A stretch of 63,484 nt of DNA from Didymodactylos carnosus (lineage: Eukaryota > Rotifera > Eurotatoria > Philodinida > Philodinidae): the NCBI GenBank assembly GCA_905250885.1, contig CAJNOQ010000206.1, forward strand, positions 1 through 63,484, written 5' to 3'. This document shows positions 36,887-52,171 of this stretch, piece by piece (position 1 is the first letter of the stretch; every line of letters begins with the position of its first letter). A model generated the notes under the pieces. It was not told the DNA's origin and did no database searches. It saw only the letters and a program-made list of their open reading frames with translations. Position numbers and translations under genes: made by a program.

Positions 36887-38416
36887 TTATTTTTTAAAAT
36901 TTTCTATAATGACTTGAATTATTTCTTGTTTAGCTTTATCAATTTCTTTGCGTACTTCAATTAATATGTCCTGTTTCAATTTTTCAACATCATTCGATGT
37001 TAAATTTGCTTGTCCTGTGGATGTTAATTCAGTCTTTCTTGTAACTCGAGGAGACGTAGGAACAATTGTAGAATTTTGTATACTTGAAGGTGTTGATGGT
37101 TTTAATGTATTTGCTTTTCCTGTAGATGGTGATTCAGCACCCGTATGATCACCACTAGTATGATCAGTATCGCCTACTCGTCGTCGACGTTGAGCGATTT
37201 TCTGTTGCATTTCTGTCATTAGATCCATGGTTGGCGGAGTTGTCGATGTAGTTGTTTTACGTATAGCCGTATTGCTGGTATTTGGATTCAATAAAGATTG
37301 TTGATCTTTTGCTGGTATTGCGAAAAGGCCACCTGGAGGCGGTGGTGGTGGAGGTGGAGGAGCAGCAGCCATTTTTTGTGGTGATGAGGGTCTTTGAAGT
37401 GTATTATTATTTGTTCGATTATTAGTATTATAAGTATCTGTAAAAGAGTATGAATCTGATATTAACGCATAATGATTATTAGTTTCATCTTCATCATTTA
37501 ACGAATTATGATTTCCTGGAGGTGAAATATAATTATTTATTGTTGTATATTGTTGCTGTTGTTGTTGTTGTTGTTGTTGCTGTGTATTTGGTGCATAATA
37601 CGTTGTACCTGCTGATGATAAATTTGAAGTTTGACGTGGATGTGTACCGCAATGTTGTTGCTGTTCGTTTAAATTATTATTTAAAAATGATTGTTGTTTA
37701 TTTTTGTCATCGTGTAAAGATGGAGTAGTAGGAGAAGAAGTGCTTGAGGACGTGCTGGGTAACTGATTTAACTGTCGTGTATTTATATTTGTATTTGTAG
37801 AATTGCGAGAAATTGTTGATGTTGGAAAGGAAGGAGAAGAAATAGGAAGAGAAGATAAACTATTATTATTATTAATATTATTATTATGAATAATTTCTAT
37901 TGGTATCATTGATATATTATTATTGTTGACAGTTTCTAAAATTTTACTCATACATGCACCAAATTCATCTGCTTCTATTTTAGTCATAAAATTTAAACCA
38001 TAAACAGATGATTGATCACGCCATTGAAGAAATGTTGGTGTTGCACGATTACATTTAATTCCCTTTGTTATCATATGATTTAAAACAACTTCATGATCTT
38101 GAATTTGTCTACCAACAATACGATATGTATTTGCATCTTGAGAATATAATAATTGAACTTTTGCTGGACCATTCGACGTTGTAGCACATGTTAACCATTT
38201 TTTTTGTTGATCATTATAAACCATGGCTGTTGCTTTACAACTGGTTAATGTTTCTTCATGCGTTGGTTTACCACCACCAACCATTGTTAAATCAGACAAT
38301 TCTTTATCAAATTTAGGAGAATCTATTAGTTGAACTTTGTCTGATAGATTAGAATTATTTTCACTCGAAAATGTTGATATGATAGATGATTGTGATTGTC
38401 GATCTATTGATGGGGG
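36887..38416 (-). CDS. Ena/VASP actin regulator, 5' exon missing
   Basis: Promotes actin filament elongation at leading edges and adhesions. One 1,530-nt exon starts at acceptor TTTTTAG|CCCCCA and ends at TAA 36887-36889. It encodes about 40 upstream residues, then the EVH1 domain from MVGGGKPTHEETLTSCKATA through YRIVGRQIQDHEVVLNHMIT and NRATPTFLQWRDQSSVYGLN (binds FPPPP ligands). Next come an Asn/Ser/Thr-rich linker, a run of Gln (about 37551-37580), and a profilin-type polyproline stretch (APPPPPPPPPGGLF). EVH2 follows: an F-actin-binding block LMTEMQQKIAQRRRR and a C-terminal tetramerisation coil (VEKLKQDILIEVRKEIDKAK). The G-actin-binding block normally between polyproline and F-actin block is not recognisable. 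The true first exon was not found; an internal ATG at 38284 could also start a product. Confidence 0.92.
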   Translation of the reverse strand, partial: PPSIDRQSQSSIISTFSSENNSNLSDKVQLIDSPKFDKELSDLTMVGGGKPTHEETLTSCKATAMVYNDQQKKWLTCATTSNGPAKVQLLYSQDANTYRIVGRQIQDHEVVLNHMITKGIKCNRATPTFLQWRDQSSVYGLNFMTKIEADEFGACMSKILETVNNNNISMIPIEIIHNNNINNNNSLSSLPISSPSFPTSTISRNSTNTNINTRQLNQLPSTSSSTSSPTTPSLHDDKNKQQSFLNNNLNEQQQHCGTHPRQTSNLSSAGTTYYAPNTQQQQQQQQQQQYTTINNYISPPGNHNSLNDEDETNNHYALISDSYSFTDTYNTNNRTNNNTLQRPSSPQKMAAAPPPPPPPPPGGLFAIPAKDQQSLLNPNTSNTAIRKTTTSTTPPTMDLMTEMQQKIAQRRRRVGDTDHTSGDHTGAESPSTGKANTLKPSTPSSIQNSTIVPTSPRVTRKTELTSTGQANLTSNDVEKLKQDILIEVRKEIDKAKQEIIQVIIENFKK

Positions 38417-41400
38417 CTAAAAAAATGAGAAAAGTTTGATTGTTTTACATGCATACGACTAATAATTAATAAATCTGATGTTCCACTTAGTGACTGTGAG
38501 ACAGTAGAATTTAACAGAAAGAAAATTATTTTCCCTTTCAAACAAATACAATAAATGGCTAGGCGTCTCATATTCAACATAAATTCTTTAACAGATAGTG
38601 ATAACGAAAAAGTTGACATTCCGACAAAGATCTATCTTCACATAGTAATTAAAGTAGTGCGTATACCTTTTCATATATGGATTGATCTGTTTTATTTAAA
38701 ATGTCTGATTTTGTTAGTTGATGTCTCTTTGTCGTGGACATTCTTAATATTTTTTCTTTAATTACTTATTTTTTCAGAAATAAAACTATCTGACATTGAA
38801 CATTTTAAATAACTTATTCTTTACCATCACTAATATAGCAAGAATAGAAGATATAAAAATAAAAATAAAGTTGTTCTATTAGGCATAAAAACAAAATATG
38901 GAAAATATTTGTCTATATGTGTATAATGGAATGAAGAGGGTGATTTTGTTTCTTTTATATATATATATATATATCAGTAGGCCTCCACACATACAGATAC
39001 TCAAGGTGAATATTCTCCTATAAGCTATGTACAAACACATACATTAAAAATATTTTACATTATTTACGATAGATAAATTTTGAGCGAGAAAAAACATCAT
39101 TATTTATGATTAACCCGCAGAAACGTATCTATTTTGTTCATATCTTATTTCCTCATTCATACACACAAGGACAATATCATTGTTTTATGAATTATTTTTT
39201 TCCTAAAGAGATACTTTAGTTACTTCAATGCAGATTTATCGAAGCAAATATAAAAAAAAAAAAAGAAGATTATTACACGAATCACCAACTCATTGTCATG
39301 TTGTTGGTTTTTTTAATTTACCAATCTAGAACATTTATTTTCTCGATATTGTAATCACTACGCGTTAATTCGCCACCGACAAAAAGTTAAAACGTCTTTT
39401 AGACAAAGTGTTTGTTGGAAAACTCTAGGAAAAAAAATTTGGAGATATGGATGTGATTTAAGTAGTCAGATCTTCTTGGATTCATCGATTTGCACTTGTT
39501 TTTCAGCTATTATCATCTGAACTGTGTGTTTAGATGATCTGTGTAAAGAAGAATTTCTTTATATAATTCTATTCTTGTTTTCTTTTTTTACAAAAATTTA
39601 ATAAAGACAACCACATCGTCAACCATTTCAGTTTTTTTGTAACAATAAAAAAAAGTACACAAATGAAACAACTGTTCTTCTAACGAAAAAAGTCAATCAG
39701 TAATGTACTGGAATGATAAAAAACAGATGTTTTGTTCAGTTTTAGACAGAATTAGCTAGAGATTTATTCATCTTAATTAGTGTTGAGATAACCAACGATA
39801 AGCAAGATCTTTTCTTTCAAAAAAAAAATTAATTAATAGAAAGAAAAACTGGTACTAGGCAAAAATTTCAAATCTAATTTATTATTTCACTGCTAAGTTT
39901 ATCAATTTTTTTCTATTGTCTTAGTGAGAACGTCTACAATAGAGCTAAAAAAACAATAGAAAAACCAACTAACTACTAATGTCTATATAATTTCTTTGAA
40001 ACATTTAGCGAAATGCCATCTTTTTTCATCAGTTTGCTAGATTATCCTTAGCGACGAAAGATATCCATACTGTCGATTATCATAAATACAATAAATACAT
40101 TATTCATCTGCTGATAATTTTGACCAAAGAAAAAAGTTAATGACAAATGTTTCTACTTAATCCTTAAAGGATTTCTATTTGTTTATTTTTCTTTAGAAAT
40201 TAAAATAACTGACAACGTCCATTGTTTAGATTAGAACCATAGCAAATGGAAAAAACAGACTATCATTCATGTGTTCGATTACAATCACAACTATTCAGTG
40301 ATGTCAACAAGCTAAAATATTTCAAATGATATCAATAGTTTATAGAAACACCTCAGCTAATGATCAGAATTTGTAATATAAAGTTTCTAATATCAGAAAG
40401 ATATTATATCTATGTCCTACATTCGAGCTAAATGTAATAAAAAGTACACAAAAATAATTTTATTTTTTATTCTATTCTATATTTTGATTGTTTTTAAACA
40501 ATTGCGACAATTTTAGCATATAAATACACATAACAAAAAAAAAAGAAGAAGTTATTTCAATACACATACAAAATTTTTGGCTTCTCTTCTAATTAATAGA
40601 AATCGATTCAGCTTCAATTTAAAAAACTACTTCTATTTCAAAATTCTTTACTAAATTCTATCTGTCATTTTTTATTATTATTTTCATTCTCCATTGTATT
40701 TCTGCTGCGTTAATTATTCTCACAATTAATGGTATCAAATGATTTTTTTATTGAAATCAAGGAGAAAAAACATTTTTTTTAGTGTAGCACTTGTCAGCAC
40801 TTTTTCAGCACTAACACAACTGTTTTTTCTCTTTGATTGAAATACTCTAATTTTGAAGGAAATATATTAAACTTACACGGTGTTGTACAGTTCGAATATT
40901 TTTTTTTCACTTAATATTCAACCTTATTATAAATTTAAGTCAATAGAAAACCAATCAAAAATAAACTATCATCATATATACACGTTTAATCATAATCAAC
41001 AAATCAACATTCGAGACCGTTGTATAGGTGAATAAATATAAACAGACACATGTGAAAACTCAAAATTTTTATGTTTTTTGTATAGAAAAACGAATGTCAG
41101 TTGGAGAAAGAGAAAGCAAAAATAAATTTAAAAATTTTTAGTTTCGAACGTTAGATATATATATATATATATACAACAATAATAATGCATCTATATAAAA
41201 ATAATAAAATACTGTTGTATCTTACCAAACAAGAGGTCAAATTTTCTTTAAAATATAGCATGAATTGATACTATTCGTATAGTCAGATAACAAGACATGA
41301 GAATAGGTTATGTAGTGTGTTTTCTAATAAATATAATTATTTAGATCAATAATTAGTTTGATTGAACTTAGTTTTAAAACCACGTCAGTCACAAAAGCTA

Positions 41401-41796
41401 AGCTTTTTTTTGTGTCACAAACCCATGTCTTAGAGTGAAAAATAATGTCGTAATATGTTAGCAATTTATAAAAGCTAGTTGGACATTTTGACAACGTCTA
41501 CTTTTCAAGTAGTAGTGCATTCCTAGTCACTGCTTTTTTAAAAATTTTAAATCTCTATTAAAGTAGAAAGATGAGTATGTGGTTTCTCTATGAAAAGAAT
41601 TTTTATGACTACATTTAGTTGAAAAGTTTGCTACAAAAGTCACCTTTTTAAATTTGACTCTTTTTACTTTCTCTACATCATTCGGTAAACGTAAAGTCAG
41701 TCCTGAGACGGAAAATGTGGATACTGATAATTACCTGAAGCTTTGAATTACAATTATTTACTGTAAAGTATTTTGCCTATTGTTTATGCCTCCATG

Positions 41797-42272
41797 TACC
41801 ACATTTCTAGAAATCGCATTTCATTTTTCTTCAACCAGATCTTCAAACGGTTGTTGAGAATTTGGATGATGTCTTTGTACATAACGATCCACACAAGTCT
41901 ACAGACTCTCAACAGCATGAAAATTAGAGTAAACTACTAGATAATTATCTATGTAGGTTATATTATTACGAGATATTCAGTCACTTTTCAACGTTACTTC
42001 CTGTTTTATTGTCTAACATTGTAAGTTTCAATTTGTTTTGATGCACTTGTCTAATCATCAGTGTTTGTAGATAACAGCAACTAACATTGAGAAGTGACTG
42101 AATACCTCGTAATAATATAACCTATATAGATAATTATCTAGTGGTTTACTCTAATATTCATGCTGTTAAGAGTATGTAGACTTGAATGGATCGTTATGTA
42201 CAGAGACACCATCCAAAATCTTCACAACCGTTAGAAGACCTGGTTGAAGAGCAATTTCTAGAAATATGGTAA
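41797..42272. mobile_element. Long palindromic (fold-back) element, about 475 bp
   Basis: Arms of about 195 bp, left about 41797-41993 and right about 42079-42272, separated by about 85 bp. Matching blocks include CATTTCTAGAAAT, CTTCAACCAG, TACATAACGATCCA, GTCTACA, TAGATAATTATCTA and GTTATATTATTACGAG on the left, with inverted copies on the right. Arm identity looks high (of the order of 85-90 percent by eye). No coding capacity. The ends read TACCACATTT and AAATATGGTA; flanking octamers do not match, so no target duplication is visible. Confidence 0.75.
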
Positions 42273-43609
42273 GACAGACAAGAACAGAGCACACTGTAAA
42301 TGTTACAGTGCATGTGTAACAATACTATGCAAAAAGTATAACAGTATTACGGTGAAAATGTGCCTTGTTTTTATTAACATCTCAATTCAAGACAGTAGCG
42401 ATGAGTGAGATCGTCCCGATGTCAAATCGTTTCAATCTATTTGAAGCCGTATAAATCCCAAAAGCATTTGTTTACAAACAGAAGAAACAGTGTCTAAAAT
42501 TTTATTTTAAACTATATTTAATGCTTTCGTTCAATTAATGATTATTTTCAAGGTGGAATGAACTAAACAGATAAAATTACTGAGTATTTTTAGCGTAAAC
42601 AAAGAACATGCGGATGACTCATATGTAGGAGATTGGAGGATGAAAGCAGAAACGGAAACTTCACTAAAGATGTCAAGTGATTTTGTAATCTTTTTCTTTC
42701 GTTTTCACTTTTGATGGCTTTTGATGGTTCTTTCGGGTTTGAGTATTAGGACAGACCACAACTACTATTGACTTAACTGCGGCATTCAGTTGTGGCTTAC
42801 ATACGACAATTGCTATTAATCATTCTTTTCTTTAATGATTTTAAATAAAAATATTATATGTTTATCCATGCTGTATTTATAGTAGACTTCTTTCGTGCAT
42901 AAAAAATATTTTTTTCATTGTTCCTGTTGTCGTTAAAATTTGTCGTCTTTGTTTAAAAACAATAGAAAAAAAACAAAATTTATTTTAGTTTTCCTGTTCT
43001 TCGGTCTTCTACTATTTATCTCGTACAATGTACCGTAAGAATAAAAATTCTTTTAATAAACACATCGCCGCATTAACAACAGTATCATACCTTTACCGTA
43101 TATTAGAAGAAAAAAGTACCATTGGTATTTTGGTGATTTTTTCGATATTTTTTTTACAGCAGAGCAGGAAGTAAAGTTAGACAATTAGAATATTATTTGT
43201 TCATCTTCTCAGTGATACAAAACGTAAACACTTTTCTCAACCATCTGAAGTTCTCTCTGACAGTTGAAAGATCGTACTTTATGTTAGATCGATTAATATT
43301 GTGTACTCTTTCATGCAAGAAATAGACTATTACTTCGAAAATTTTAGAAAAGTGAAGGAATAATTCATCTTTGAGATAATAGCAAAACATGCAGCAAGAT
43401 ACACTGCAAAATGTGAACATTTCAGATAATATAAAATAACTCTATACATACGCCAGAATATATTGTATACTAGATTATTTTGCTACACATTCCAATAACA
43501 GGGCTTTAACAAATTCCAACGACAAATTCGTTTGATTATAACAACAAAACGGTTCGATATTAATTTTACATGATTGTAAGTTCTAGAAAGAAAATATTTA
43601 ACAGTGATT

Positions 43610-44385
43610 AGTACGAATATTTTTTGAAATATCCAGGAAGTGTTCTGCGATAAAAGTTTTATTGAGCACTAAATTAGATTGAAAAGAATACGATTCTAAT
43701 TTTTCTGAGAATGGAAAATTTTTATGATTGAAAAGAGCACGATCTTTGATTGTTTAGAGCGCGGAAAAGTAATTTATTAGAGAACAGAGTCTCTGATCAC
43801 TGAAAAGAGATTACCATCTCTAGAGTTGATGTTGTTTGTTTATATCACATCAAAAAATTAAACAAGGATATATCGAAAGATCTAGCTGTTGAACGTTTGA
43901 TTATGTGTTAAAAAGTAAAAAGACTTTTCCACTATAAATAGGTATAAATAGGCCTGTACATCGTCCGCATATAACTTTCACTGTGTTCTCCCCATTTCGC
44001 GTAAAACATAGACCTTTGATGGAAACTTTACAAACATTGGTACATTAGATGAATCTTTGAAAGAAAATTCTGTATCAAAATTTCGCACAGAACAGACATC
44101 CAATGGAAGGAGGTGGACTTATAGATGTTCATCATATAAGAAATATCCTAATTGTGATTATCAGATTCGAGCAATAAAATGAACTTCTTATCCGTGATTT
44201 TCTTGTTCCCTCTCTCTTATCAACATTGAAGGAGCCTAGTATACTACTAGAAATCCGCATTAGTACATACGATTCTTTGGCTAAAACGTTTTATTTTTAA
44301 TCAGAAGCGTGAGGGGTGCGTTCTCTTTCAATTAGAACCGTGCTCTTTTTAATATAATTCCGTGCTCGAAAAAATTGTTGTCCAG
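43610..44385. mobile_element. Possible decayed Mutator-like element
   Basis: Degenerate GAAAAGAGCACG/TTCTAATT words occur in one orientation at about 43675-43805 and inverted at about 44300-44375 (CAATTAGAACCGTGCTCTTT). They bracket the transposase-like zinc-finger fragment at 44012-44182. Long, sloppy subterminal repeats plus a W/C/C-type finger would fit a MULE-like element. The catalytic transposase domain is not visible, so this is an inference from two weak signals. Confidence 0.35.
44012..44182 (+). pseudogene. Fragment of FLYWCH/MULE-type zinc-finger ORF
   Basis: A 56-codon frame ending TGA at 44180-44182. Its C-terminal half reads NGRRWTYRCSSYKKYPNCDY and then QIRAIK. The W-x-x-x-C spacing, a second Cys followed by a basic strand, and a preceding short acidic region resemble the FLYWCH or WRKY/GCM1-like finger at the N-terminus of Mutator-like transposases. 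It is preceded by an in-frame TAG and has no continuation, so it is a relic. I cannot tell whether it came from a transposon or from a host FLYWCH protein. Confidence 0.4.
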
Positions 44386-46311
44386 TGTTTTGGACCACCA
44401 CTGAGTAATCTATATTGTATACTTGAATTAGTTCATATATTTAACATTTATTCAAAAGATTAACCTACCAAATAGCTTTAGATAACTCAACTCTCGAACT
44501 ATATGTTGGATGAAGTCGAAAAATCTGGTAATCAAATAGACTAAGTGTAGGAAGAGTAATTTATTTAATAAAAAAGACAAAGTTGCCACTTGCAACGAGT
44601 TCTTTTGTCCAAGAATTCTTTCAATCTCGATCAATGTTTTTAATAGCACAGTGCAGACGTTGACTTGACATTGTAATTCACTATGAACTCTACTGTGACA
44701 TTGATAACACAGTGGAAAAATTCATATGACAAAAAGTTCTATTAAAAGCTAATCTCGATTACAGAAATTATGCTCTCTTTCGATAACTCTTTCCGAAAAT
44801 GTTTAGCCGAAGTTCCTGGGGAATCATTAGTTTTCTATTTTGGTGATAACAAATCTACAAAACAGTTATTTTTTATGTTGTTAAGAAAAGTCGTAATTGG
44901 CTACTAGAAAACATGTCGTGCATTCAAGTGAACCGAGAATGGTATATTCCTCTTTTGTGAGAAGAGCAAAGAAGTAAATAGAAATTTGTGAATACTGGTC
45001 TGCATTACATGTTTCGATTAGCTAGTAATTGGTGGTGGGAACTTGTACTCAGCGCAAAAGCCTTATGAGATTTTGATTGTAAAGTTCTCGCGTAAATTCG
45101 ATATGAGGAACGATGAATTCTGAAATATTCGAAAACAGCTTTTCTGAGAGGCAAAAGCAGAACAGTATTCCTCTTTGACATTTGCCAAACACAAAATAGA
45201 TCCAGGTTTCATTATAAGCATCGTTGAAAAAATATAATCCCTTCTGCTTATTAGACTCTCCTTTGGTTAATTATAGTCGCTAAGAATCGCACTGCAGAAG
45301 TGTTGAAACGACGTTCATGAATCAACAAAATGGATCAATACAAACAAAAATTGTGAGAATAACAGCATTAAATCAGTCTGATAAACTCATATTTCTATTT
45401 TTCATCAGTTTTCGACTGAATGAAGTGCATTAAAGCTTACAATATTGAGAACAAAAACGGTTTCATCTACGTAGTGGCTTTGAATTCAAATTTCATTGGT
45501 TAAGTTACAGAAGCGGTAGTTATCGCGTGTTGTTATTGCCTCTTTTGATCAATCGTCGTCATTTCATTTAATGTTTGTTCGTTCGTTCGTTGGCTTATTT
45601 TTGCTAAATTCTCTCGAAAAACTTAAAATAAGAAGATATGTGCGCGTATGTTTCGAACGAGGAATAAATGCTATACGAACGAATCTTAAAAGTCGATTGT
45701 AGTTTGAAAGAAAAGATCTTAAAGGAAAGCTCTACTTAGAAAAATAATCAAAACATTTTTGCAGCTGTAGAAGAATAATCAACAGATGAAATCTCTCCTG
45801 TCTAGCGAGAAAAAACCTAATCATGAAAAATTTCAGGGTTTTTGGCTAGAATTTTGAGTAAAGTGGATGTGACAACGCATATTTCACGTCCTTCATGCTA
45901 AAATCGAAGTGAAAGTCAACTTTTCTAAGCGGAAACCCATTTTGATTATCAATCATCAAGAATTCGGGAGACCTTTATGAGCGTCACATGCAAGGACAAA
46001 TTTTCTAGCCTAGGTAATCTATGGACTGTTTAACATTTTGTTTCCATCTTGGGCAGATAATTGTTTAGTTTGTTTGCAAGATATCCCGCGCATATCTCTT
46101 GAGAAAATTTTAAAGACTGAATCATTTGGGCAAGTATCATTTGAAATCTGTGTTTTTTATTGACCTTTACGATTTAAAATTTATTTTAATTGCATAGGTT
46201 TTTGTTTATCTTTCAGATTTACCATAGTAGAATTGACTACGTTTTGTGTTATCTTATCAACGTCATTAAATTTCCGTAGTTATTCGAATGATTTACGATT
46301 AACTATTATAG

Positions 46312-46346
46312 AAAATCTTGTGTAATACAAATACACACAAGATTTT
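46312..46346. promoter_or_regulatory. Perfect 12-bp hairpin upstream of PAP start
   Basis: AAAATCTTGTGT at 46312-46323 is followed by an 11-base loop and its exact inverse ACACAAGATTTT at 46335-46346, ending 76 bases before the poly(A) polymerase ATG. It could form a 5' UTR stem-loop or be a chance palindrome. There is no direct evidence of function. Confidence 0.35.
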
Positions 46347-46422
46347 GACAATCGTTCTTCCAGTTTATTAGAAGTTTAGTATTTCTTATATTACTTATTC
46401 TACTAGTTACTTTCTTACAATC

Positions 46423-49817
<3,395 letters not shown>

Positions 49818-51471
49818 ACGTCATATACTACTCGTATGTTAATAAACTATGGTTATTTTAATATTATCGTGTTTTCTTGTTCATTTTTGCTATTTGTTTG
49901 TCTGTTTTATTTAGTGCAAGAGATATAACACAATATACTGCGGTCTTGTGTTATGCAGTCTACTACGTTTGTTTGTTTTTTCATTGATTTTTTGGTTTTT
50001 TTTCTTCTCTCTTGTACAGAGTATCTGCACACGTTAAAAAAATAAAACAAAAAATTTTGTGCGCCCGTCTTAAAAATAACTTAATATGTTTTGTACGTAT
50101 GTGTGTGTGTGTGTATCGCTTATTTGTTGCTTCCTCTCTTTTTGCTTTCATGGTCTTCTAATTTAATCACATAGATCTAGTTCGAAACATGAACTAGGTT
50201 GTCTATTTTTTTTGTTATTTTTTGTTTCTCGTGGCGGTTGCCTATGAATTTCAGATTCGCGCGTTATTTCCCTGTTTCTTTGTCACACATTGCATCATCT
50301 TTTTATCTGTTGTTTTTTGACTTTTTTTTCCTTGTGTTTGTTATTGTAAGATGTATATACTAATAGAGTACTATTTGACTAAAAAAGTAACCAAAAAAAG
50401 AATAAAATAAAAATAAACGGATGCACACAACAAATAAACTTTTTTTCGAACATTATAGAGATGTATTGTTGCTTGTTAAGATAGAAATACAAGTTATAAA
50501 CAAAGAAAAACTATTACTATTTTAACTGATAGATGTTTCTTGAAACAGCTTATTAAAAATATTTTTTTCTTTCCACCTGGACGGCTAAACTGTAGTACTT
50601 CATTCATAGATATTTTTTATTACGTATCATCGTAGTCTAATAGAGAACAGAAAATGTTTTCATGACTTTCACTAATTGGTGATAAAAAGTTTTCTTCAAC
50701 TATGCAAAATGATGTATTATAACTTTATTTATTTCATTCATGGTCGATTATTTTGATATAGAGCGAAAACTATTGATAAAACATATTAAATATCAGTGCA
50801 TATTAATGACAAATAATAAATTTAATCAATATAGTTCATAATTTTTTCTTGCATTTCTATTTGAATTAATTTTATTGGATAATATTCATACAAAATTTGA
50901 TATGCAGCTATTTTCAATAAAGAATATCGACCATAACAGGTAATACCAAATCATGCATAAAATATGTTGTTACTTTTCTCTAACATAAAAACTTTTTGAA
51001 CGTTTTGAAACAAGAGTACTTATATCAGAATTTTGCGCTCATTCCAAATATGTGTGTGCTCAGGAATTCTTTATTACTTATCTGTGTAACATGACGAACA
51101 CACCATTAAAAGCTCGAAATTTCTCTTAAAACGTGTTCTTGTCCATGAATGAACTTACGATATGCAATTCTACAGATGTTTCGAATGTAACGGAGTTTAG
51201 AACAAACATTTTTCTATAAAATGGAGTATAGGAATGAATTAAAGGATATAAGATTAATAGCTAATTATCAATTTATTCAACACTTCTTCGCTGGAAAAAT
51301 GTAAAATAAATAAATATTCAACTTTTTAACAAAAACCAAGTTTTCTTAATGAAATACATTTGTGATATATTGAGAAAAGTCTACTCAACAAGCTGACGTA
51401 TGAATAGATATTCTTTTGCATTTAATCTTATGTCGTTGTTGTGAAAATAAAAAAAGTTTTTTGTTGTTCGA
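49818..51471. other. Intergenic region downstream of PAP
   Basis: About 1.65 kb with the PAP 3' UTR, T-rich tracts and a GT microsatellite (about 50101-50115). No exon or transposon signature found. Confidence 0.35.
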
Positions 51472-52171
51472 ATGAACCAATATCAACAGCAATATCAAAA
51501 TATGCCTCTTTCACCGTTATCCACATTGGAATGTGTAAAATTATTGATGATTAGTTTTAATAAATTATTTGATAAAGATAAAATAAACGCTAATATTAAA
51601 GTCTACATTGTCGAAAAAAAGCATCAGCACGTACACAAATTTTAATATTGATGATTTTGTCTGGAAGCTATTAGAAAATCTTTTATTTGTAAGTAAAATA
51701 AAAATAAGTAATGAAGTTTTACAAACAATGCTTTCTCGATAAAATTTTAATTTATGAAGTTATGTGAGACAAAATAGAAGATAAACGACTACACATTATG
51801 TATTTATTAAAAATAAAAACCAGGATGAATTTACACGAGCCTATTTCAATGGATAATGTTTTGATTGATAATAGTCGAATCGATCCTAATTTATTCTAAC
51901 AATTCGACTAAGGGTCGATTTTAATAAGTCAGTTGCCAAATCGATGTGGAAATATGAACAACAACAACAACAAAGAGAATTATTAAACTGAGAAACAATA
52001 ATCTTCTTCTAGACAACGTAATCGTTCGCCACATTCATTAATTCATCGTACGAGAAATCTGCCTTCTCAACACATCAAGAAAAAGCATTTACCTCAGAAG
52101 AATAACAGCCACAAACAGCATTCTCCTTTATCTTCTAAAAAAACGTCATTCTTCACTTTGGTATTCAACTA
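51472..52171 (+). pseudogene. Broken gene remnant, unknown family
   Basis: ATG at 51472 opens a frame starting MNQYQQQYQNMPLSPLST, with good coding character for 58 codons until TAA at about 51645. Near 51613-51619 lies a run of seven A. One fewer A would keep the frame open through NIDDFVWKLLENLLF to a clean donor (TTATTT|GTAAGT). Downstream, a CAG acceptor precedes 51824 but reading frames close quickly; a Gln-rich piece (WKYEQQQQQRELLN, about 51950-51990) and a basic His/Ser-rich piece (52014-52171, RNRSPHSLIHRTRNLP) follow. Together they look like a decaying multi-exon gene. I do not recognise the family. Confidence 0.4.

Larger units (their letters stand above)
38417..46422. other. 8-kb gene desert upstream of Ena/VASP and PAP
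   Basis: Divergent genes flank this stretch, so promoters of both and the missing Ena/VASP 5' exon probably lie here. I found no convincing exon. It contains (TA)n tracts (about 38958-38976 and 41155-41175), a 475-bp palindromic element (41797-42272), a decayed transposase-like zinc-finger frame (44012-44182) with flanking degenerate inverted repeats, and a GTTC microsatellite near 45577. The rest is AT-rich sequence without visible structure. Confidence 0.4.

Noticed and set aside
38404-38619. Minus-strand frame just upstream of Ena/VASP as its first exon
   Set aside because: Its reading does not connect in phase to the acceptor at 38416 and contains no Ena-like residues.
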